DNA of 44,907 nt from Candidatus Fibrimonadaceae bacterium (GTDB lineage Bacteria; Fibrobacterota; Fibrobacteria; Fibrobacterales; Fibrobacteraceae). A model generated the notes under the pieces. It ran no database searches. It worked only from the letters and a program-made list of their open reading frames with translations, and had not been told where the DNA came from. Location: assembly GCA_031281345.1 (NCBI GenBank), contig JAITFN010000033.1, positions 1 through 44,907 of the forward strand, given 5' to 3'. Shown one piece after another: positions 40,225 through 44,907 of this stretch (the stretch's first letter is position 1; each line of letters begins with the position of its first letter). The position numbers and the translations under genes were made by a program.

Positions 40225-40842
40225 AATCGGCTCACTGAATGCCGCGCATATAACGCATCGCTTTAAATCGTGCCCTCTCGCAGGGCAAAACTGCCTGCCA
40301 TAGTAAATAAACTGCAAATGCCTTTTTGTCCATTCGTTTTTTGGAAAAGCGGCTTTTAAATCTTTTTCCGTTTGCAAGACGGAGCTGCCATCGCTTAAAC
40401 CCCATCTATGCGCAAGCCTGTGTATATGAGTATCTATGGGAAAAGCGGCAGCTCCAAAAATACGAGACATAACAACGCTTGCCGTTTTGTGACCAACACC
40501 CGGCAATGCCTCCAATTCCTCAAATGAATCAGGTACCTCTCCTCCGTGCTTTTGGACTATTATTTTTGAGAGTTCTTTTAAAAACCTGCTTTTGTTTTTA
40601 GCCAGTCCGCACAATTTTATAAGAGAGTAAATTTGCTGTTCAGAAAGCTCTGCCATTTTTTGCGGAGTAGGAGCTTTTGCCATAAGGTTTGGAGTAACCA
40701 TATTGACAACGGAATCTTTGCATTGCGCAGAAAGCACAACTGCAATCAAAAAAGAAAAAGCATCCGTATAAGCGAGAGGAATAGGCGGATTTGGATATAA
40801 TTTGTCTAATGTTGATTTTATGAATGCAAGTTTGCTCCGCAT
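40213..40842 (-). CDS. nth: Endonuclease III with incomplete Fe-S motif
   Basis: The 209-residue base-excision repair glycosylase/AP lyase starts at ATG 40842 (MRSKLAFIKS); a longer start at 40905 would lie inside rnpB. The helix-hairpin-helix LPGVGHKTA has the catalytic Lys, and the catalytic Asp is in FPIDTHIHRLAHRW. The C-terminal cluster region FCPARGHDLKRCVICAAF has spacing C-x9-C-x2-C, with no fourth Cys before the end, unlike C-x6-C-x2-C-x5-C of E. coli Nth. Cluster binding is therefore doubtful or altered. The promoter seems to be a TATCTT box 6 nt before ATG. Confidence 0.92.
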   Translation of the reverse strand: MRSKLAFIKSTLDKLYPNPPIPLAYTDAFSFLIAVVLSAQCKDSVVNMVTPNLMAKAPTPQKMAELSEQQIYSLIKLCGLAKNKSRFLKELSKIIVQKHGGEVPDSFEELEALPGVGHKTASVVMSRIFGAAAFPIDTHIHRLAHRWGLSDGSSVLQTEKDLKAAFPKNEWTKRHLQFIYYGRQFCPARGHDLKRCVICAAFSEPILKP

Positions 40843-40870
40843 TGCGTTAAGATAGATAAAATAAAAAAAA

Positions 40871-41220
40871 CGGGTGGCTGTAAGCCGGGTTCTGTTCGTT
40901 TTCACGTGGCTGTCATTTCTCTTGAGCCGCCGTTGCCAGCGGCTTCCAGCAACCTACCCGAAATGCTGCAAAAGCGAAACGCGAGCAGCGTTAGCATTTC
41001 TGTTTGGTCTTGCATCAAGTGGGGCTTGCACTGCCGTTTTTGTCACCAAAAACGCGGTGAGCTTTTACCTCGCCATTTCACCCTTACCGGTTCAAAGAAC
41101 CGGCGGTATATTTTCTGTTGCGCTATCCATACCGTTACCGGTCCCGGCCGTTAACCGGCACTTTGCTCTATGATGCCCGGACTTTCCTCTGCGAAAACCG
41201 CAGCGACAACCCGCCACCCG
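40871..41220 (-). ncRNA. rnpB: RNase P RNA
   Basis: 350 nt with perfect P1 arms (CGGGTGGC at the 5' end, GCCACCCG at the 3' end). Conserved core pieces are GAGGAAAGTCCGGGC near the 5' end, GTAAGGGTGAAA-type CR elements in the middle, and ACAGAACCCGGCTTA before the 3' P1 arm. The P1 arm is followed by a T8 run, a likely terminator, before nth. It processes tRNA 5' ends. Confidence 0.95.
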
Positions 41221-41235
41221 TTTATAGTGAATTTA

Positions 41236-41282
41236 GAAATTGTCTGAACCAGAATTCACAGAATTTGCGAATTTTCAGAATT
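41236..41282. repeat. Interspersed repeat of the GTCTGAACC family
   Basis: TTGTCTGAACCAGAATTCAC then AGAATTTGCGAATTTTCAGAATT, rich in short inverted GAATT pieces. The fliK-like gene contains the same start and end near 43663-43750, interrupted by a palindromic repeat. Confidence 0.6.
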
Positions 41283-41299
41283 GTAAATATAAATGTAAT

Positions 41300-43831
41300 C
41301 TAAGCTCTAACATCAAGACCGCTGTTCTTTTTCTCTTCGGTTTTATTTATAGGCAAATTTCTAACCTTTGGGATTTTGCCGTACAATAATTCGCCAAGGG
41401 TAATGCCAATATCAGTTAATTCCTTAGCGAGACCCTCTCTTTCTGTTTGCACCGCTTCGCTGGCAGTGCCCACGGAATCTTGCAGGCGAATATTTAAAAC
41501 GCTTTTGCTGAGTGTTAAATCTGCGTGCACATCGCCTAATTTTTTTGTTTTGGTTTCTATGGAAAAAGAAATTGAAGAAGACTGCTGTTTTTTGGAGCCG
41601 CCTTTGCGTTCATCTTTTATTTTCAATCTGCCTTTTTGCAGGTTGCCATCGTGCATAAAGTAAAATATATTTTCCCTATCGTTTTGTACGCGGGTGTCTT
41701 GGTCTATTCTAGTCCACTGGATTTGTTCTTTCAAGTGTTGCAAAACTTGCTTTATTTCTTCGTTGTGTTTGGCCGTATGCTCATTTTGATTTGCTTTGTT
41801 TAATTGCTGCTGCTCTGCTTCTGTATATTTTTCCAAAATTTTTTCAACCGCTTTTTGCAAAGCTTCGGGTTGCCAAGTTTTGCCTGCGGGCAATTCGTGC
41901 TGCAATTCCCTTTTAACTGGTTCTGGTAAATTCTTAAATAATTCTCCTTCGTAATTTCCGGCTGCTTGGTATTTTAAAATTTGAGTGTTGAGAATCGATA
42001 ACTGAGAATTAAGATTTGGTAATTGAGAAGTTTGCTGCATTACCCTCCACAATAAATTTGCCTGCTCTTTTGAAACATAAGTTCCTGGTTCGGTTTGCAA
42101 AGACATTTCGTGCAAGTTGTTTGCAAATAATTTCACAATCTCTGGATTTTCGGGCAGTTTTCCAAAAGATAAAATTGTCTCTCTGATATTTAATATTTGC
42201 GGAGTTAAAGGCAAATCCGTTTTTAACCAAAAATTCCTTTCCTCTTTTGGGATTACCGCACTAACCGGCCAAGGTTGCAGAATAAATTTGGGAGCAGGCT
42301 GCGAGGTGTTTGAAGCAGGAGTGGTATTTTGAGGAATTGTTATTTGATGAAGCGAAAATGCCATTTCAATTTTTTGCGGAATGATTGGCGGCGGTGGTGA
42401 TTGTGGTGGTGGCGTGGTCTGCTGCGGTTGTGGAATAGGTTGCGTTTGTTGTGGCTGTGGCTGTAGAATTGGTTGCTGCGATTGAACTGGCGGTGGCGTT
42501 CCTTGCTGTGGTTGTGGAGTTGATTGTTGTGGCAGAACCTGCGGTGGCGTGGCTTGCTGTGGTTGTAGAATTGGTTGTTGCGGCAGAACCTGCGGCGGTA
42601 TTCCTTGCGGTGAAATTGGTTGTTCTGGCAGAACCTGCTGTGGTTGTGGAATGGGTTGCTGTGGCTGAATTGGCGGCGTTCCTTGCTGTGAAATTGGTTG
42701 TTCTGGCAGAACCTGCTGTGGTTGTGGAATTGGTTGCTGTGGCTGAACCTGCAGCGGTATTCCTTGCTGTGGAATTGGTTGTTCTGGCAGAACTTGCTGT
42801 GATTGTGGAATTAGTTGCTGTGGTTGAATTGACGGCGGCGTGGCTTGCTGTGGAATTGGTTGTTGTGGCTGAATCTGCTGAGGTTGCGGAATAATTGGTG
42901 GCTGGGTTTGTAATATATTTGAAAATATTTTTTGCACAGGAAAATCTTTTGGCAAAGGAATCTCTACAACATTTGCTGCATTCTCAAAATACACGGCTTG
43001 ATTTGCCGGCAATAAACTAATAGTTGCATAAGTTGGCTTTTCATAAAAAAAGTTTTGCAAATTGCGAATATTTGGAAAATTCTGGTCTATTTCTATTCCT
43101 GTTTTTTGCAGAACTACTGTTTCCAATTCCTTTAACGGAGCGTTTTTAAGTTCTATTGGAATACCCAATTCTTTTAATTCCTGCAAAGCATTTAAAATTG
43201 TTTGAAAAGTTTGCATTGTTGTTGTTGAAGCTTGCGGAATTTGAATTTGTTGAGGAATTTGAGTTTGCTGTGGAACTTGAATTTGCTGAGGAATGGTTTG
43301 AGTCCCAGAAATTGCTGTTTGCACTAAGTTTTTTGCGGCGATGTTTGCGCTTATAAAATCATTTTTGGAAAGAGCTAGAACTAATTTGTATTCCGGCGGA
43401 GCTTCTGTGCTTGGTGGCTGCAAAATTTTTACAATTTCATTGACAAGATTTTTTACTGTTTCTGCAGCTTCTGGTTTATTTAAATTCTGTTGAATTTGAG
43501 TTAGCAAATTCATTAAATTTTTTATGGGAACATTTTCTTGATTTGCAGAAAAATTATCCCTTGCCTTTGATAAATACATCGCTAGTTTTGGAAATTGCTC
43601 TTTCAACTCAAAAATCAAGCGGGATATTTCGTCTATGAATTTTAATCTTTCTGTGTTTAATTGAAAATTGTCTGAACCAGACACCTGTTCGCTATTTATT
43701 CGCTGGCGAACAGCCGAAAGCTGGTCATTCACAGAACTTGCAACATTTTCTGGATTTAGAGACGCCCATTCGCTACTTATTCGCTGGCGAACAGCCGAAG
43801 GCTGGTCATTGAGCCCACTAGCCTCAATCAT
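41300..43831 (-). CDS. fliK: FliK-like hook-length control protein
   Basis: The 843-residue protein has a Flg_hook-type C-terminal domain (about 690-810; LGDVHADLTLSKSVLNIRLQ, EREGLAKELTDIGITLGELLYGK). The N-terminal export half has a Leu-rich segment (about 75-150). A Pro/Gln region (about 330-500) is made of tandem 26-27-residue units (QPQQVLPEQPI repeats, 78-81 bp apart). Residues 8-45 contain two copies of a palindromic repeat reading NDQPSAVRQR and NDQLSAVRQR. FliK acts as an export ruler that sets hook length and switches secretion via FlhB. The start lies 5 nt behind the upstream gene. Confidence 0.82.
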   Translation of the reverse strand: MIEASGLNDQPSAVRQRISSEWASLNPENVASSVNDQLSAVRQRINSEQVSGSDNFQLNTERLKFIDEISRLIFELKEQFPKLAMYLSKARDNFSANQENVPIKNLMNLLTQIQQNLNKPEAAETVKNLVNEIVKILQPPSTEAPPEYKLVLALSKNDFISANIAAKNLVQTAISGTQTIPQQIQVPQQTQIPQQIQIPQASTTTMQTFQTILNALQELKELGIPIELKNAPLKELETVVLQKTGIEIDQNFPNIRNLQNFFYEKPTYATISLLPANQAVYFENAANVVEIPLPKDFPVQKIFSNILQTQPPIIPQPQQIQPQQPIPQQATPPSIQPQQLIPQSQQVLPEQPIPQQGIPLQVQPQQPIPQPQQVLPEQPISQQGTPPIQPQQPIPQPQQVLPEQPISPQGIPPQVLPQQPILQPQQATPPQVLPQQSTPQPQQGTPPPVQSQQPILQPQPQQTQPIPQPQQTTPPPQSPPPPIIPQKIEMAFSLHQITIPQNTTPASNTSQPAPKFILQPWPVSAVIPKEERNFWLKTDLPLTPQILNIRETILSFGKLPENPEIVKLFANNLHEMSLQTEPGTYVSKEQANLLWRVMQQTSQLPNLNSQLSILNTQILKYQAAGNYEGELFKNLPEPVKRELQHELPAGKTWQPEALQKAVEKILEKYTEAEQQQLNKANQNEHTAKHNEEIKQVLQHLKEQIQWTRIDQDTRVQNDRENIFYFMHDGNLQKGRLKIKDERKGGSKKQQSSSISFSIETKTKKLGDVHADLTLSKSVLNIRLQDSVGTASEAVQTEREGLAKELTDIGITLGELLYGKIPKVRNLPINKTEEKKNSGLDVRA
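42440..42895. repeat. Tandem 78-81-bp coding repeats (Pro/Gln) in fliK-like gene
   Basis: TGTTCTGGCAGAACCTGCTG recurs at 42621, 42699 and, with one change, 42780 (spacing 78 and 81 bp), with degenerate units on both sides. Confidence 0.8.
43682..43729. repeat. Palindromic interspersed repeat, copy 1, within fliK-like gene
   Basis: Ends CAGCCGAAAGCTGGTCATT. It is inserted inside a GTCTGAACC-family repeat, splitting AACCAGA from TTCACAGAA. It keeps the reading frame (minus strand NDQLSAVRQRINSE). Confidence 0.8.
43763..43810. repeat. Palindromic interspersed repeat, copy 2, within fliK-like gene
   Basis: CGCCCATTCGCTACTTATTC then GCTGGCGAACAGCCGAAGGCTGGTCATT. It encodes NDQPSAVRQRISSEWA starting at residue 8 of the FliK-like protein. 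Confidence 0.85.
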
Positions 43832-43836
43832 TTAGT

Positions 43837-44772
43837 TTACTCGCCTCGTTCACGAGCCAAACGAATAATGGTTTCAACTTGGTCTCTGGGGAGGCCACTC
43901 CATCTTGATATTTCAGAAGGTGTGCGCCCTTGCCTTGCCCAGTCTAAAATTTGTTTTTTCTCTCTGACCCTGCGGTCGTAGGTTGTTTCGTCTGCTGGTG
44001 GGTTGATTTTTGTGCTGTTGAGGCTTGTAACCCTTATTTTTGTTTTTGTTAAACTATCGGTTGCCACTGGTGCTTTTACTGTGGCAGAACCTGAGCGCAC
44101 AGAAGTGAGAGCTTGGCGCAGTTTTTCAACTGCTTCTGTTACCCTTTGCTTTGCTGTTTTTCTCATTGGGGGAGGCTCTGCAGCCCGTATAGTGGCTGTT
44201 GCAACTGTTTCAGGAGGTTTAGCTTTTGGGAGTGGGAGTCCAGAAAAACGAGTTTGGAACACGGTTGGATCTAAGCCGCTGAGCGGTGGTGGTGGGAGCG
44301 GTTCTGTTTGCAGGTTCTTTAATCTCTCTGTAACTTTTTCAACCTCTTTGTGCCGCCTCATTATTTTTATTATCAAGAATATTATTATTGTTAGCAACAC
44401 TGCAGCGGTTATAGCAATCCCTTTTATAAGATGATCCATTAAATTGTTCTCTTCTTCTTTAATGGTTTTAGGAGCCTCGGCTTTGCTAATTGCATTTCTT
44501 GCCGATAAAATGCGTTCCCACAAATTTTTTTGAGTGTCTTTAAGATTTTTTAGCGATCTTTCATCTGTTTCTTTGCGTATGGTAAAATTTATGCTCTCCA
44601 AAGAATCGTAGAGTTGCTGCAATCTCTCTGGGTCTACTGTTCCAAAAAATTCTGTTTTGGTGTCAGATTTTTGAAATAAATCATCGGGATTAAGCCCGGC
44701 AAAGCGCACAAGAGCATAAAAGCCACCGCAAAGGGCTATTAAAGCAATCATTATTGTGTAGATTTTTTTCAA
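43837..44772 (-). CDS. Two-helix membrane protein with C-terminal HTH, upstream of fliK
   Basis: The 311-residue product starts at TTG 44772, 7 nt behind a TATATT box, so probably leaderless. It has an N-terminal membrane helix (about 5-24), a periplasmic coiled segment (45-100) and a second membrane helix (about 115-138). A Pro-rich cytosolic linker follows. The C-terminal helix-turn-helix (QILDWARQGRTPSEISRWSGLPRDQVETIIRLARERG) resembles the DUF6115-type end of proteins encoded near fliK in other bacteria. A flagellar role is inferred from position. Confidence 0.75.
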   Translation of the reverse strand: MKKIYTIMIALIALCGGFYALVRFAGLNPDDLFQKSDTKTEFFGTVDPERLQQLYDSLESINFTIRKETDERSLKNLKDTQKNLWERILSARNAISKAEAPKTIKEEENNLMDHLIKGIAITAAVLLTIIIFLIIKIMRRHKEVEKVTERLKNLQTEPLPPPPLSGLDPTVFQTRFSGLPLPKAKPPETVATATIRAAEPPPMRKTAKQRVTEAVEKLRQALTSVRSGSATVKAPVATDSLTKTKIRVTSLNSTKINPPADETTYDRRVREKKQILDWARQGRTPSEISRWSGLPRDQVETIIRLARERGE

Positions 44773-44779
44773 CAGTAGT

Positions 44780-44785
44780 AATATA
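44780..44785 (-). promoter_or_regulatory. -10 box TATATT for membrane protein / fliK operon
   Basis: Minus strand TTTTACTATATTACTACTG then TTG 44772. The rest, 44786-44907, is AT-rich with no gene seen. Confidence 0.5.
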
Positions 44786-44907
44786 GTAAAAATTTGCTAT
44801 ATTTTTTATTATTTTTAGCATTATTGATGAAATTTTAAAGATTTGCCAAAGAACCCACATAAAATATAGCTTGCGAAGTGTTTAAAGCGTTAATCTTTTA
44901 GTAGGGT

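Noticed and set aside
40843..40905. Upstream extension of nth beginning MKTNR
   Set aside because: It lies inside the RNase P RNA, and the similarity to MKTNRFL lipoprotein starts is chance.
42451..42894. Plus-strand ORF rich in Ala/Val/Glu
   Set aside because: It is the antisense shadow of the Pro/Gln repeats in the fliK-like gene.

Overview
The window looks like a chromosomal segment from a member of the Fibrobacterota, probably an uncultured gut lineage related to Fibromonadaceae. Four proteins carry five copies of the FISUMP domain (Fibrobacter succinogenes major paralogous domain, TIGR02145). The cell is clearly diderm: many lipoproteins, outer-membrane barrels and LPP20/CsgG-type proteins. 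It also carries flagellar genes (fliF, a fliK-like gene), which cultured Fibrobacter lack, plus futalosine-pathway menaquinone (mqnA) and MEP-pathway isoprenoid (ispG) genes. Base composition is AT-rich and nearly every promoter I can see is a TTTTCTATATT-type -10 with a weak -35.

Layout. 1-5.5 kb (minus strand): two tandem paralogous lipoproteins, a degenerate DnaA-like protein behind a C18 tract, and a three-gene cell-envelope operon (LPP20-like, helical secreted protein, CsgG/LpoB-like lipoprotein), with two decayed copies of an ABC-2 permease C-terminus. 5.2-7.3 kb: SH3 protein, M23 peptidase and a small membrane protein in one operon. 7.3-8.8 kb: an HEMGH membrane protease and a VapBC-type toxin-antitoxin pair. 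9.0-12.0 kb: a large MACPF lipoprotein behind a leader cassette with a C14 tract. 12-15.3 kb: housekeeping genes (mqnA, NadM-Nudix, DedA). 15.3-18.7 kb: a putative defence pair, a DUF262-DUF1524 (GmrSD-type) protein plus a class II Fic protein. 18.7-20.7 kb: ankyrin protein and a tandem-barrel protein flanked by direct repeats of the coaD 3' end. 20.6-23.7 kb: fliF-ispG-coaD. 23.8-35.5 kb: a FISUMP lipoprotein with its own leader peptide, then a seven-gene surface-protein operon built by shuffling five domain types (LPP20, CsgG/LpoB-like, WG repeat, FISUMP, polymorphic beta-helix). 35.5-44.9 kb: AAA/DUF4143 ATPase, a large secreted protein, tRNA-Leu(CAA), a secreted protein, nth, rnpB, a fliK-like gene and a membrane protein with a C-terminal HTH.

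Main observation. Three loci (2453-2557, 11673-11982, 35199-35466) share one architecture: a TATATT -10 box, a start codon 7-11 nt behind it (so a leaderless or nearly leaderless message), a small upstream ORF, an RNA hairpin, and a homopolymeric C14-C18 run encoding polyproline just before the real gene. A one-base slip in the tract decides whether the upstream ORF ends at or beside the gene's start codon, runs past it, or fuses with it. Two of these loci are diverged copies (about 89% identical over 130 nt) of a cassette that includes the lipoprotein signal peptide but is joined to different mature proteins. This is a plausible slippage-controlled (phase-variable) expression cassette for surface proteins. 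A fourth gene (the FISUMP lipoprotein at 23771-24850) has a similar leaderless upstream ORF ending in ATGA at its start codon, without the tract. Short palindromic repeats have also entered coding sequence: twice in the fliK-like gene (one nested in another repeat), and possibly once as the signal peptide of the M23 lipoprotein.
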